A stretch of DNA of 42,334 bases. It comes from an uncultured Eubacteriales bacterium (GTDB lineage: Bacteria; Bacillota; Clostridia; Lachnospirales; Lachnospiraceae). The notes beneath the pieces are model-generated. The model did not search any database and was not told where the DNA came from. It saw only the letters and a program-made list of their open reading frames with translations. Both the position numbers and the translations under genes were made by a program. The stretch spans positions 1 to 42,334 of the forward strand of contig ONED01000007.1 of assembly GCA_900316755.1 (NCBI GenBank), given 5' to 3'. Of the stretch, positions 7,603 to 15,627 are shown piece by piece (position 1 is the stretch's first letter; every line of letters begins with the position of its first letter).

Positions 7603-7754
7603 GAACGGCAGGTCGCAGACCGCTTTCTCCGAAAGCTAACTGCCACTTCGTGTCACTTGTCTGCGACTTGATGGGCGTTTCGCCCATCTACGAACAGGTT
7701 TTAGAAAAAAAGACTGTAAACAGTCGTTTTTTCCAAACTCTGTTCTTGCCGTTC
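7603..7754. repeat. 152-base nested-palindrome element between yicC and gmk
   Basis: The outer ends are perfect inverted repeats: GAACGGCA (7603-7610) and TGCCGTTC (7747-7754). Inside are GTCGCAGAC (7612-7620) with GTCTGCGAC (7659-7667), enclosing the hairpin GCTTTC-TCC-GAAAGC (7622-7636); a perfect 8-bp hairpin GATGGGCG-TTT-CGCCCATC (7670-7688); and a long arm GAACAG (7692-7697) with CTGTTC (7740-7745), containing GACTG-TAAA-CAGTC (7712-7725) flanked by A6 and T6 runs. This resembles a miniature inverted-repeat element or a multi-stem RNA within the operon transcript. No protein is encoded. Confidence 0.7.
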
Positions 7755-7761
7755 TAAACTG

Positions 7762-8640
7762 TTATTCAATGTTTTGAATCTGCTCCCGCACTTTTTCGAT
7801 GCCGGTCTTTAAATCTATGGCATGGTTGGAAACCTCCAAATCATTTGCCTTGGAAAGAATCGTATTTGCCTCGCGGTTCATCTCCTGCGCAATAAAATCC
7901 AGTTTGCGTCCGACGCCTTCTTTTTCGTCCAAGGTAGACTTCATATGTCCGATATGGCTTTTTAGGCGTACCGTCTCCTCGTCCGTACAAATCTTGTCGG
8001 CAAAAATCACTACCTCGGCAGCAATCCGGCTCTCGTCCATCTGCGTATCGCAAAGAAGCTCCCGCACTTTGTTCTCCAGCTTTGTGCGGTATTCTGCAAC
8101 GATTTCCGGGGAACGGGTCTCAATATAATCCACCAGTGCCAGCATCTCGTCCAGCTTTGTGAGAATATCGTTCTTTAGATTTTCCCCCTCTGCTGTCCTT
8201 GTTTCCACAAACTGCGCAAATGCGCCCTTTAATGCCTTTTCCAGTCCAGCCCAAAGTTCCTCTTCATCTGCTGCCTGCTCTTCCATCGTCAAAACTTCCG
8301 GATACCGCGATAGTGTAGAAACGCGGATATCATTCTCCAGTCCGAACATCTCCTGCATCTGTCTGCCATACGCAAGATAGGCCTCCGCAAGTTTGACATT
8401 ATACTTTAGAGAAACCTGATTCTCTGAAGTATCTTCATACGTGATGTAGATGTCTACTTTTCCGCGCTGCACGTACTGTTTCAGTAAATTTCGGATGGAC
8501 GACTCAAAGAAGCTGAGATTTTTCGGCATACGAATATTGACGTCCAGATATCTGTGGTTGACTCCCTTTAACTCTACCGTAAATTTCCGCTGTCCTTCTG
8601 TAATTTCGCATCTTCCGAAACCTGTCATACTTTTTATCAT
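7762..8640 (-). CDS. yicC: YicC family endoribonuclease-like protein
   Basis: A 292-residue protein of the YicC/YloC family, with the start signature MIKSMTGFGRCE and the C-terminal DUF1732 region (LDFIAQEMNREANT..SKA). Family members have been reported to be endoribonucleases acting on RNA. The start at 8640 is set by GAGAGGTG eight bases upstream. It is first in the operon with gmk and rpoZ, and is transcribed from a strong promoter at 8690-8718. The small remA gene commonly found between yicC and gmk in Firmicutes is not present in the 181-base gap. Confidence 0.9.
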   Translation of the reverse strand: MIKSMTGFGRCEITEGQRKFTVELKGVNHRYLDVNIRMPKNLSFFESSIRNLLKQYVQRGKVDIYITYEDTSENQVSLKYNVKLAEAYLAYGRQMQEMFGLENDIRVSTLSRYPEVLTMEEQAADEEELWAGLEKALKGAFAQFVETRTAEGENLKNDILTKLDEMLALVDYIETRSPEIVAEYRTKLENKVRELLCDTQMDESRIAAEVVIFADKICTDEETVRLKSHIGHMKSTLDEKEGVGRKLDFIAQEMNREANTILSKANDLEVSNHAIDLKTGIEKVREQIQNIE

Positions 8641-8689
8641 TTTTGTTTCACCTCTCCATCTCCTGTGTCTTTTGTGAAATCTAACGTTC

Positions 8690-8718
8690 ATTATAATTCA
8701 TTTCGGAGAAAGCGTCAA
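8690..8718 (-). promoter_or_regulatory. sigma-A promoter of the yicC-gmk-rpoZ operon
   Basis: On the minus strand TTGACG (8713-8718), a 17-base spacer and a perfect TATAAT (8690-8695). It lies about 50 bases before the yicC start and is the strongest consensus promoter in the window. Confidence 0.85.
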
Positions 8719-8724
8719 CTCCGC

Positions 8725-8753
8725 TGTACTATTTTCCTTTCCCGTGTTATACT
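8725..8753 (+). promoter_or_regulatory. extended -10 promoter of rqcH
   Basis: TATACT at 8748-8753 is preceded by TG plus one base (TGT), an extended -10 element; the -35 box TGTACT (8725-8730) at 17 bases is weak. It is back to back with the yicC promoter and 31 bases before the rqcH start. Confidence 0.6.
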
Positions 8754-8783
8754 TGGATTATTGACAGGAAAGGATGAAATACT

Positions 8784-10520
8784 ATGGCTTTTGATGGAAT
8801 TACCGTTGCAAATATCGTACACGAACTAAGAGAGACCCTGTTAGAAGGGAGAATCAATAAGATTGCGCAGCCGGAAGAGGACGAACTTTTACTGGCTGTG
8901 AAGACCCCTTCCGGCATGAAGCGGCTTTCCATTTCCGCAAGCGCTTCTCTTCCGCTTATCTATCTGACCGATGCCAATAAACCAAGCCCTATGACGGCGC
9001 CTAATTTCTGTATGCTACTCCGAAAATATATAGGAAACGGTCGTATTACGGATATTTCCCAGCCGAAGCTGGAGCGCATTATCCGCTTTGAAATTGAACA
9101 TCTGGATGAGCTGGGAGATTTATGTAAAAAATATCTCATTGTGGAAATCATGGGAAAACACAGCAACATTATTTTTTGCAATGAAAATGACCGCATCATT
9201 GACAGCATCAAGCACATCTCTGCACAAGTAAGCTCTGTGCGGGAGGTTCTTCCGGGAAGGGATTACTTTATTCCGGAAACTATCGAAAGACAGAATCCTC
9301 TGTCCGTAAATTTTGACGATTTTTCTGCAATTTTGCTTTCGAAACCGACCGGACTTGCGAAAGCAATCTACACCGGTTTTACCGGAATCAGTCCCGTGGT
9401 GGCAGAAGAAATCTGTTATGTAACGGGAATCGATTCCTCCATAAGCCCGAAAGAATTATCGGAAACAGAATGGATGCACCTGTATAAACAGTTTACTCTG
9501 TTCTTTGATGAAGTGAAGAAAGGCGCATTTTCACCGCGTATTTACTATGATGGTTCAGAACCGAAGGAATTTTCGGCTGTCCCGCTCTCTCACTTTGGGC
9601 AGTATGAGGCAAAACCATTTGACTCCATCTCCAGCTTGCTGGAAACCTACTATGCCTCCAAAAATACGGTCACCCGTATTCGTCAAAAATCAGTAGATTT
9701 GCGCAAAATCGTTCAGACTGCTCTGGAGCGCAACCGCAAGAAATACGATTTGCAGGCGAAACAAATCCGCGACACCGAAGGACGGGACAAATACCGTATT
9801 TACGGCGAGCTTATCAACACCTACGGATATGGACTGGAAGCTAATGCAAAGCAACTGATGTGTCTAAACTATTATACGAATGAGGATATCGTCATTCCCT
9901 TGGATGCCACAAAGACACCCAAGGAAAACGCGCAAAAGTACTTTGATAAGTATAATAAGCAGAAACGTACCTATGAAGCACTGGTATCTTTGATTGAAGA
10001 AACCCGGGATGAAATCGTGTATCTGGAATCCGTGAGCAATTCGTTAGATATTGCACGCAGCGAGGATGACCTTTCGCAGATTAAGGAAGAATTGATAGAA
10101 GCCGGATATATAAGACGAAAGTTTACGAAGAAAAAGGCAAAAATCACCAGTAAGCCATTCCACTATGTTTCAAGTGACGGATACCATATGTATGTAGGGA
10201 AAAATAATATTCAAAACGAAGAACTGACCTTCCATTTTGCCACCGGAAACGACTGGTGGTTTCACGCAAAAGGCTGCCCCGGTTCCCACGTCATCGTCAA
10301 GGCGGGTGGAGAAGTTCTCCCGGACCGCACCTTCGAGGAAGCCGGAAGGCTGGCTGCCTACTACTCCCAAAACCGTGGCAGTGATAAGGTGGAAATCGAC
10401 TATGTTGAACGAAAACATGTAAAAAAACCAAATGGTGCGAAACCCGGATTTGTGGTGTACTACACCAACTATTCCCTTGTGATTGACTCTGATATCTCAG
10501 GGATTCAGATTATGGATTAA
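8784..10520 (+). CDS. rqcH: Rqc2-homologue RqcH (NFACT family)
   Basis: A 578-residue NFACT protein, the bacterial Rqc2 homologue that binds obstructed 50S subunits and adds C-terminal alanine tails to stalled nascent chains. NFACT-N is residues 1 to about 180, then helix-hairpin-helix and coiled-coil regions (many K, R, E), and the NFACT-R domain with HVSSDGYHMYVGKNN-like residues near 455-470. Older annotation calls this family fibronectin-binding. At the position of the DR pair known to matter for tRNA recruitment in Bacillus (D97, R98), this protein has E97 R98, a conservative change. It is divergent from yicC and ends at a hairpin shared with the convergent DUF815 gene. Confidence 0.9.
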   Translation: MAFDGITVANIVHELRETLLEGRINKIAQPEEDELLLAVKTPSGMKRLSISASASLPLIYLTDANKPSPMTAPNFCMLLRKYIGNGRITDISQPKLERIIRFEIEHLDELGDLCKKYLIVEIMGKHSNIIFCNENDRIIDSIKHISAQVSSVREVLPGRDYFIPETIERQNPLSVNFDDFSAILLSKPTGLAKAIYTGFTGISPVVAEEICYVTGIDSSISPKELSETEWMHLYKQFTLFFDEVKKGAFSPRIYYDGSEPKEFSAVPLSHFGQYEAKPFDSISSLLETYYASKNTVTRIRQKSVDLRKIVQTALERNRKKYDLQAKQIRDTEGRDKYRIYGELINTYGYGLEANAKQLMCLNYYTNEDIVIPLDATKTPKENAQKYFDKYNKQKRTYEALVSLIEETRDEIVYLESVSNSLDIARSEDDLSQIKEELIEAGYIRRKFTKKKAKITSKPFHYVSSDGYHMYVGKNNIQNEELTFHFATGNDWWFHAKGCPGSHVIVKAGGEVLPDRTFEEAGRLAAYYSQNRGSDKVEIDYVERKHVKKPNGAKPGFVVYYTNYSLVIDSDISGIQIMD

Positions 10521-10560
10521 AAAGTGCCCTGAAAGGAGTCCCTCTGCTCCCTTCGGGGCA
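10515..10560 (-). terminator. intrinsic terminator of the pheA-DUF815 unit
   Basis: Bases 10525-10560 form a long hairpin (TGCCC at one end, GGGCA at the other, with GAAAGGAG opposite CTCCCTTC), followed on the minus strand by CACTTTTTAAT. It starts 7 bases past the DUF815 stop. The same stem lies just after the rqcH stop on the plus strand, where the T-run is poor, so it mainly serves the minus strand but may also end rqcH. Confidence 0.8.
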
Positions 10561-10567
10561 TTATCGT

Positions 10568-11863
10568 CTACGCTTCTTTCTTTCCCAGAAGATAATCAAT
10601 GAACTGCTGCGCGGTTCTTCCCGACAGTCCTCCGTGGGAGAGTTCCCACTTGTTTGCCTCTAATAGTAGCTCTTCCTCCGGCATGGTAATCCCATTCTTT
10701 TCTGCCAGTACTCTGACAATCTGCTGGAACTGTTTTTTCTCCGGCTTTCCAAAGTAAATCGTCACACCAAACCTTGCTACCAGAGACAATTTTTCCTGTA
10801 CCGTATCATTGGTATGAAGTTCCTCATCCCGGTCTGATTTGTCCTTAAAGGTCTCCCGTACAAGATGTCTCCGGTTGGAGGTCGCATAAATCAGAATATT
10901 GTCCGGTTTCTTTTCCAGCCCTCCTTCGATAACGGCTTTTAAATATTTGTACTCAATTTCAAATTCTTCAAAAGATAAATCATCCATATATATAATAAAT
11001 TTGTAATTGCGATTTTTAATCTGGGCAATCACATCATTCAAACCCTGAAACTGGTGCTTATACACCTCAATCATGCGAAGTCCCTTGTCGTAATATTGAT
11101 TCAGGATTGCCTTAATGGAAGTAGATTTCCCGGTTCCCGCATCACCGAATAACAGACAGTTATTGGCTCTTCTTCCCTCTACGAATGCCTCCGTATTCTC
11201 AATCAGCTTCTGTTTGGGAATCTCATACCCCACCAAATCATCCAAATGCACATGGGAAATCTTTGTGATAGGCACAATCTCTGCACCCCTATCTGTATGT
11301 TCTACCCGAAACGCCTTATGAAGGCCAAACTTTCCTACCCCAAACTCTTTGTAGAACCGGGTCAGGATTGCTTTGAACTCTTCCGCACTTTCACTTCCCG
11401 CAAGCTTTCTGCTCAGCTCACAGATACGGTCACGGATACGTTTATTGAATACCTTTCCGTGACCTTCCACATTCTGATAATCTTTCAGGATGGCAAGGCA
11501 GTCCGCGTCCAGACTTTCCGAAAGTCTGGTGAAATCATAAGCAAAAAGCGCACGAAAAATAGTAAAATCATGGAGAGCGACCTGATTAATGCTGCCATTC
11601 ACTTCTCCCACAATCTCACATTCCGTACTGTATGCGTTTTCATCATTGGCAAGCAGAAACGTCAGATAATTGTGCCAAAGATTTCCCTCAAATCCATGGC
11701 TTCCCGCCAATTCCAGAATCTGATTCACACATTCAAACAATAATGCTTTCAAATCCTCTTTATTATAGTATTCATCCTCACAGTGACACATCAAAAATTC
11801 CATGTCCCGGAGCACTTCTTCATGTTCCATATGTTTATATAACATCAACTCATCTGTTCTCAT
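10568..11863 (-). CDS. DUF815 AAA-type ATP-binding protein
   Basis: A 431-residue ATPase of the DUF815 family with no established function. The N-terminal 200 residues are helical and family-specific. The AAA part has Walker A GDAGTGKS (240-247), Walker B FIIYMDDLSFEE (about 289-300), an arginine-rich sensor region (ATSNRRHLVRE) and a C-terminal lid ending in HGGLSGRTAQQF. No signal peptide or membrane segment is seen. It follows pheA by 34 bases and is probably cotranscribed with it, though no functional link to phenylalanine synthesis is obvious. The start has a modest AAGGA site about ten bases upstream. Confidence 0.85.
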   Translation of the reverse strand: MRTDELMLYKHMEHEEVLRDMEFLMCHCEDEYYNKEDLKALLFECVNQILELAGSHGFEGNLWHNYLTFLLANDENAYSTECEIVGEVNGSINQVALHDFTIFRALFAYDFTRLSESLDADCLAILKDYQNVEGHGKVFNKRIRDRICELSRKLAGSESAEEFKAILTRFYKEFGVGKFGLHKAFRVEHTDRGAEIVPITKISHVHLDDLVGYEIPKQKLIENTEAFVEGRRANNCLLFGDAGTGKSTSIKAILNQYYDKGLRMIEVYKHQFQGLNDVIAQIKNRNYKFIIYMDDLSFEEFEIEYKYLKAVIEGGLEKKPDNILIYATSNRRHLVRETFKDKSDRDEELHTNDTVQEKLSLVARFGVTIYFGKPEKKQFQQIVRVLAEKNGITMPEEELLLEANKWELSHGGLSGRTAQQFIDYLLGKKEA

Positions 11864-11897
11864 TTCTCATACATCCTTCTTTTCCGGTCATTCTTAA

Positions 11898-13028
11898 TTA
11901 GTAATTTCCTAAAATCTTGAGACTTCGGGCTTCCTCACGCAGTCCTCGAATTGCATTTTTCACGGCCCCGTCTGCCAGATTTCCCTCGAAGTCCACAAAG
12001 AAACAATATTCCCAATTGCGCCCTTCCACAGGTCTGGATTCGATTTTAATCATGTTCAAATCGTTGTATATGAAATGAGACAGCAAATGATAGAGAGAAC
12101 CGCTCTCATGGGCTCCTTCAAAACAAATGCTGATTTTTTCTGCATTTTTGAGGAAAATTTTCTGGTTGGTCACCACGATAAAACGAGTAGCATTATTTTC
12201 ATTATGATTAATCTTCTCCTCCAGCACCTCAAGTCCATAATACTCCGCAGCGTATGCACTACAGATAGCCGCTTTCTTGCAATCGTTATCCTCCAGCACC
12301 TTCTTTGCCGCAACTGCAGTATTCGCAACACTCATCTGCTGCCAGTCCCGGTGACTGTCTAAAAACCTGGCGCTCTGCATCAAAGCCTGCGGATGAGAAT
12401 AGACTCGCTGGATTTCATCAATCTTTGTACCCGGCAACGCTGCCAGTGTATGGTCAATCCGAAGGAACACTTCGCCGACGATATAGTTTTCAAACTCCAT
12501 CAACAAATCATAAACTTCGTTCACTGCCCCCGCAGAAGAATTTTCAATGGGGAGAACTGCAAAGTCTGCGGCTCCCTCCTCAATGGCTTCCATCGCATCA
12601 CGGAAGGTCTGCACATGGAAACTATTGATATCCTGCCCAAAATACTTTTCCATTGCCGCCTGACTGTATGCCCCTTCTGTACCTTGAAAGACGATTCTGG
12701 AATTCTCCACTTCCAGCCTGTCCACACCAATAAACGGAAGACGCCCAAGCGCCCCTTTCTTTGTCAAAAGCTGATATTGTAATTTCCGACTCATGGACAT
12801 CAACTGCTCAAACAACTCTGTGAGTCCTTTTTTATAAAACGCATTGCTCACATCTGCTGTCACGGCTGCGAGCTTCTCCTGCTCTCTCTGTCTGTCAAAC
12901 ACTTTCTTCCCGGAAGAAACCTTATATTCTCCCACCTTGCCACAGATGTCCATCCTTCTCTGATATAAATCAACAATCTGGGTATCAATCTCGTCCAGCT
13001 GTTTTCTCAATTCCTGTAATGTTTCCAT
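11898..13028 (-). CDS. pheA: bifunctional chorismate mutase/prephenate dehydratase (P-protein)
   Basis: A 376-residue fusion that converts chorismate to prephenate and then to phenylpyruvate, the branch to phenylalanine. Chorismate mutase (AroQ type) occupies residues 1 to about 85 (LRKQLDEIDTQIVDLYQRR), prephenate dehydratase about 105-285 (GTEGAYSQAA; the catalytic-site threonine in NNATRFIVV), and an ACT regulatory domain the C-terminus with ESRP (IESRPVEGRNW), the phenylalanine-binding motif, predicting feedback inhibition. It has a GAGGAGG site, is divergent from pyrB and cotranscribed with the DUF815 gene. No T-box or leader attenuator is visible. Confidence 0.93.
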   Translation of the reverse strand: METLQELRKQLDEIDTQIVDLYQRRMDICGKVGEYKVSSGKKVFDRQREQEKLAAVTADVSNAFYKKGLTELFEQLMSMSRKLQYQLLTKKGALGRLPFIGVDRLEVENSRIVFQGTEGAYSQAAMEKYFGQDINSFHVQTFRDAMEAIEEGAADFAVLPIENSSAGAVNEVYDLLMEFENYIVGEVFLRIDHTLAALPGTKIDEIQRVYSHPQALMQSARFLDSHRDWQQMSVANTAVAAKKVLEDNDCKKAAICSAYAAEYYGLEVLEEKINHNENNATRFIVVTNQKIFLKNAEKISICFEGAHESGSLYHLLSHFIYNDLNMIKIESRPVEGRNWEYCFFVDFEGNLADGAVKNAIRGLREEARSLKILGNY

Positions 13029-13056
13029 GTTTTTTGCCTCCTCAAAACTATTGGTT

Positions 13057-13062
13057 ATTATA
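13057..13062 (-). promoter_or_regulatory. -10 box of the pheA promoter
   Basis: A perfect TATAAT on the minus strand, 29 bases before the pheA start. No convincing -35 box is found at 16-18 bases (TAGATT at 17), so this is a partial prediction. Confidence 0.4.
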
Positions 13063-13105
13063 ATACATTTATTTCCAAAAATCTATATTTAAAGAAAGAT
13101 AGGAG

Positions 13106-13134
13106 TTGAAAACCGCTATTTTTTATTATATGAT
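13106..13134 (+). promoter_or_regulatory. sigma-A promoter of pyrBI
   Basis: TTGAAA (13106-13111), a 17-base spacer and TATGAT (13129-13134). The predicted start near 13141 leaves a leader of only about 37 bases before the pyrB start, too short for a PyrR-type or leader-peptide attenuator. Confidence 0.75.
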
Positions 13135-13177
13135 AGTAAGAGATTTTGAACCAATGGAAAAACAGGAGGTTTCAATT

Positions 13178-14098
13178 ATGAGACATTTAATGAGCCCTTT
13201 GGACTTTACCGTCGAAGAGTTAGATAAGTTACTGGATTTGGCAAACGATATTGAAAAATATCCGCAGAAGTATGCACATGCCTGTGATGGCAAAAAACTG
13301 GCTACCCTGTTCTTTGAACCAAGTACAAGAACACGCCTTAGCCATGAAGCGGCCATGCTGAATTTAGGAGGAAATGTACTCGGCTTTTCATCTGCCGATT
13401 CCAGCTCCGCCTCAAAAGGAGAGACCGTTTCTGACACCGTCCGCATGGTTTCCTGCTATGCAGATATCATCGCCATGAGACACCCGAAAGAGGGAGCCCC
13501 CATGGTTGCCGCACGTCACTCTTCTGTTCCGATTATCAATGCAGGAGACGGCGGTCATCAGCATCCCACCCAGACATTGACAGACCTTTTAACCATTCGT
13601 TCTCTGAAAGGACGGCTTGATAACCTGACGATTGGTCTCTGTGGAGACTTAAAGTTCGGGCGTACCGTACACTCCTTGATTCATGCGTTTGTCCGTTACC
13701 CCAATATCCGTTTTGTCCTGATTTCACCGGAGGATCTCCGTCTTCCGGATTACATGAGAAAAGACGTGCTGGACAAAAAAGGAATTCCATATAAAGAAGT
13801 GGTACGTCTGGAGGAAGCACTCCCGGATTTGGACGTTCTTTACATGACCCGGGTACAGAAGGAACGTTTCTTCAACGAAGATGACTATGTAAGGATGAAG
13901 GACTTCTACATCTTAGATACAAAAAAAATGGAGCTTGCCCCGAAGGACATGCTTGTTTTGCATCCGCTTCCGAGGGTCAATGAGATTGCAACCGAAGTCG
14001 ATGACGACCCACGTGCCGTTTACTTTAAACAGGCACAATACGGTGTGTATGTGCGTATGGCACTGATTCTGACACTGCTTGACATCAAGGTATCATAA
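13178..14098 (+). CDS. pyrB: aspartate carbamoyltransferase catalytic subunit
   Basis: A 306-residue enzyme joining carbamoyl phosphate and aspartate in the first committed step of pyrimidine synthesis. The carbamoyl-phosphate-binding motif FEPSTRTR is at residues 46-53, and HPTQTLTD and HPLPR motifs follow. The start at 13178 ([10 protein letters not shown]) is set by ACAGGAGGT seven bases upstream; upstream in-frame codons lie in the promoter. It is followed 14 bases later by pyrI, so the enzyme is the allosteric catalytic-plus-regulatory type found in enterics and many Clostridia. No other pyr gene is nearby. Confidence 0.95.
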   Translation: MRHLMSPLDFTVEELDKLLDLANDIEKYPQKYAHACDGKKLATLFFEPSTRTRLSHEAAMLNLGGNVLGFSSADSSSASKGETVSDTVRMVSCYADIIAMRHPKEGAPMVAARHSSVPIINAGDGGHQHPTQTLTDLLTIRSLKGRLDNLTIGLCGDLKFGRTVHSLIHAFVRYPNIRFVLISPEDLRLPDYMRKDVLDKKGIPYKEVVRLEEALPDLDVLYMTRVQKERFFNEDDYVRMKDFYILDTKKMELAPKDMLVLHPLPRVNEIATEVDDDPRAVYFKQAQYGVYVRMALILTLLDIKVS

Positions 14099-14112
14099 GG
14101 AGGAACATCATC

Positions 14113-14547
14113 ATGGCAAAAAATTCATTAAACGTCAGCGGTCTTTCCGAAGGATTTGTACTGGATCACATTCAGGCGGGAAAGAGCATGGAAATCTATA
14201 AACATTTGAAGCTGGACAAGTTGGACTGCTGTGTTGCCATTATCAAAAATGCAGCAAGCCAGAAAATGGGCAAGAAAGACATCATTAAAATTGACTGCCC
14301 AATTGATGTCATCGACCTTGACATTCTCGGATTCATCGACCACAACATTACAGTCAACATTATTAAAGACGAACAAATCGTGGAAAAGAAGCGCCTGGAA
14401 CTGCCAAGGAAAATTACAAACGTGATTAAATGTAAAAATCCCCGCTGTATCACATCCGTTGAGCAGGGACTGGATCATGTTTTCATCCTGACAGACGAAG
14501 AAAACCAAGTGTACCGTTGCCAGTACTGTGAGGAGAAATATAAATAA
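14113..14547 (+). CDS. pyrI: aspartate carbamoyltransferase regulatory subunit
   Basis: A 144-residue regulatory chain that binds effector nucleotides and holds the catalytic trimers together. The N-terminal allosteric domain contains GLSEGFVLDHIQAGKS, and the C-terminal zinc domain has all four cysteines (CKNPRC at about 110-115 and CQYC near 136-139). It has an AAGGAGG site right after the pyrB stop. No T-rich terminator hairpin directly follows; the structured spacer described separately does. Confidence 0.95.
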   Translation: MAKNSLNVSGLSEGFVLDHIQAGKSMEIYKHLKLDKLDCCVAIIKNAASQKMGKKDIIKIDCPIDVIDLDILGFIDHNITVNIIKDEQIVEKKRLELPRKITNVIKCKNPRCITSVEQGLDHVFILTDEENQVYRCQYCEEKYK

Positions 14548-14713
14548 GTGATTTCCGCTTTGGGCAGATAAATAAACGGCTTAAGGAACAACGTTTTTAG
14601 AAAATTCCAAAGCTAGAGGTCTATTTGCAGCGAATATGAGGACGGTGCAAAACTGCCTAAGCCAAGCACCTTAGCCACGCATACACTCCCCAAAAAAACT
14701 GCCGCTTTACAAT
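14548..14713. other. structured spacer between pyrI and rnpB, unassigned
   Basis: This 166-base stretch has no plausible ORF but has ordered complementarity: GGCAG (14563-14567) with CTGCC (14699-14703); GGCTTAAGG (14578-14586) with CCTTAGCC (14669-14676, one bulge) or alternatively GGCTTA with TAAGCC (14658-14663); and TTTGCA (14624-14629) with TGCAAA (14646-14651). Nested stems plus a competing pairing suggest an RNA on one strand or a combined terminator region for the convergent pyrBI and rnpB units. I cannot assign it to a known family. Confidence 0.45.
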
Positions 14714-15088
14714 AAAAATGAAGCAAGACGATAAGCCGGGTTATGTCGTTGAACGGTCATCTATCTAGGCCTGTTGTTACCAGCAGGCTCAAGCAACCTA
14801 CCTAAAACGTGACGGGCCGCCACATCGTTTTCGTTCGGTTTTGCTTCGGATGGGGTTTACATGTGCCCCCTCTGTTACCAGAGGGGCGGTAGTCTCTTAC
14901 ACTGCCCTTCCACCCTTACCCGGACAAAATGCTTTCGCACTTTGTCCGGGCGGTACATTTCTGTTGCACTGGCCTTGGAGTCGCCTCCACCGGACGTTAT
15001 CCGGCATCCTGCCCTGTGAAGCCCGGACTTTCCTCTCCTGCGGTCTTTCGACACTTGCAGCAGCGACCGTTTGTCTTACTTCATTTCC
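14714..15088 (-). ncRNA. rnpB: RNase P RNA (bacterial type A)
   Basis: The catalytic RNA of ribonuclease P, which matures tRNA 5' ends. On the minus strand the universal block GAGGAAAGTCCGGGCTTC lies at 15018-15035, an AGATAGATGACCG segment matches the conserved 3' region, and ACATAACCCGGCTTAT is at 14731-14746. The terminal P1 helix pairs TGAAGTAAGAC (about 15073-15083) with GTCTTGCTTCA near 14719-14729, followed by TTTTTATT, which also serves as terminator. A perfect-spacing promoter lies directly upstream. Boundaries are within a few bases. Short ORFs on the opposite strand here are spurious. Confidence 0.95.
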
Positions 15089-15094
15089 TTTGTG

Positions 15095-15123
15095 ATTCTA
15101 CCATTCTTTTCGAAAATTGTAAA
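15095..15123 (-). promoter_or_regulatory. promoter of rnpB
   Basis: On the minus strand TTTACA (15118-15123), 17 bases, TAGAAT (15095-15100); it predicts a start at about 15088, matching the start of the P1 helix. It sits between the RNase HI stop and rnpB, so rnpB can be expressed separately. Confidence 0.8.
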
Positions 15124-15128
15124 GGTTT

Positions 15129-15608
15129 TTACTCTGACACTACATCTTCCAAAAGCTGCTCTCCGTCTGCGGCAGAAGTTGCAAGCGCATCGCATCTTTC
15201 GTTTTGGGCATGTCCATCATGACCTTTCACCCAGATAAAAGTAACCTGATGCGGCTCTTTCGCTCTCAACAGACGTTTCCACAAATCTACATTTTTAACA
15301 GGCTCGTTTTTTCCCCGTTTCCAGCCCTTTTTGACCCAGCTTTCAATCCAATGCTGATTGAAAGCGTCCACCAGATATTTGGAATCGGAATAGAGCTCCA
15401 CCTCGCAAGGTCTTTGCAATGCTTCCAGACCCGCAATCGCAGCCATCAGCTCCATTCGGTTATTCGTCGTCTTTTGATATCCACAGGACAATTCCTTCGT
15501 GTGCAGTTGTCCTTTCGTATCTACATATTCAAGAATCGTCCCATATCCTCCCGGGCCGTCCGGGTTTCCGCGTGCAGCCCCGTCGGTATAGATTTTAACA
15601 AGCATCAT
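15129..15608 (-). CDS. rnhA: ribonuclease HI
   Basis: A 159-residue RNase H1 that cuts RNA in RNA-DNA hybrids. The catalytic residues are visible as D in [12 protein letters not shown]-like N-terminus ([12 protein letters not shown]), E in [10 protein letters not shown] in LYSDSKY and D near the C-terminus (NERCDALA). HxxN-type basic handle residues ([20 protein letters not shown]) are present. Two adjacent ATG codons are possible starts; 15608 is used, with AGGAG six bases upstream. It is 19 bases after the PNP gene, likely the same transcript. Confidence 0.92.
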   Translation of the reverse strand: MMLVKIYTDGAARGNPDGPGGYGTILEYVDTKGQLHTKELSCGYQKTTNNRMELMAAIAGLEALQRPCEVELYSDSKYLVDAFNQHWIESWVKKGWKRGKNEPVKNVDLWKRLLRAKEPHQVTFIWVKGHDGHAQNERCDALATSAADGEQLLEDVVSE

Positions 15609-15627
15609 TCCATTCTCCTACTGTTTT

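Noticed and set aside
7581-7646. N-terminal extension of guanylate kinase to 7646
   Set aside because: It would read through the palindromic element, and a much better ribosome binding site precedes the internal ATG at 7580.
14841-15222. Two plus-strand open frames of 84 and 97 codons
   Set aside because: They overlap the RNase P RNA on the opposite strand, which has unmistakable conserved blocks.
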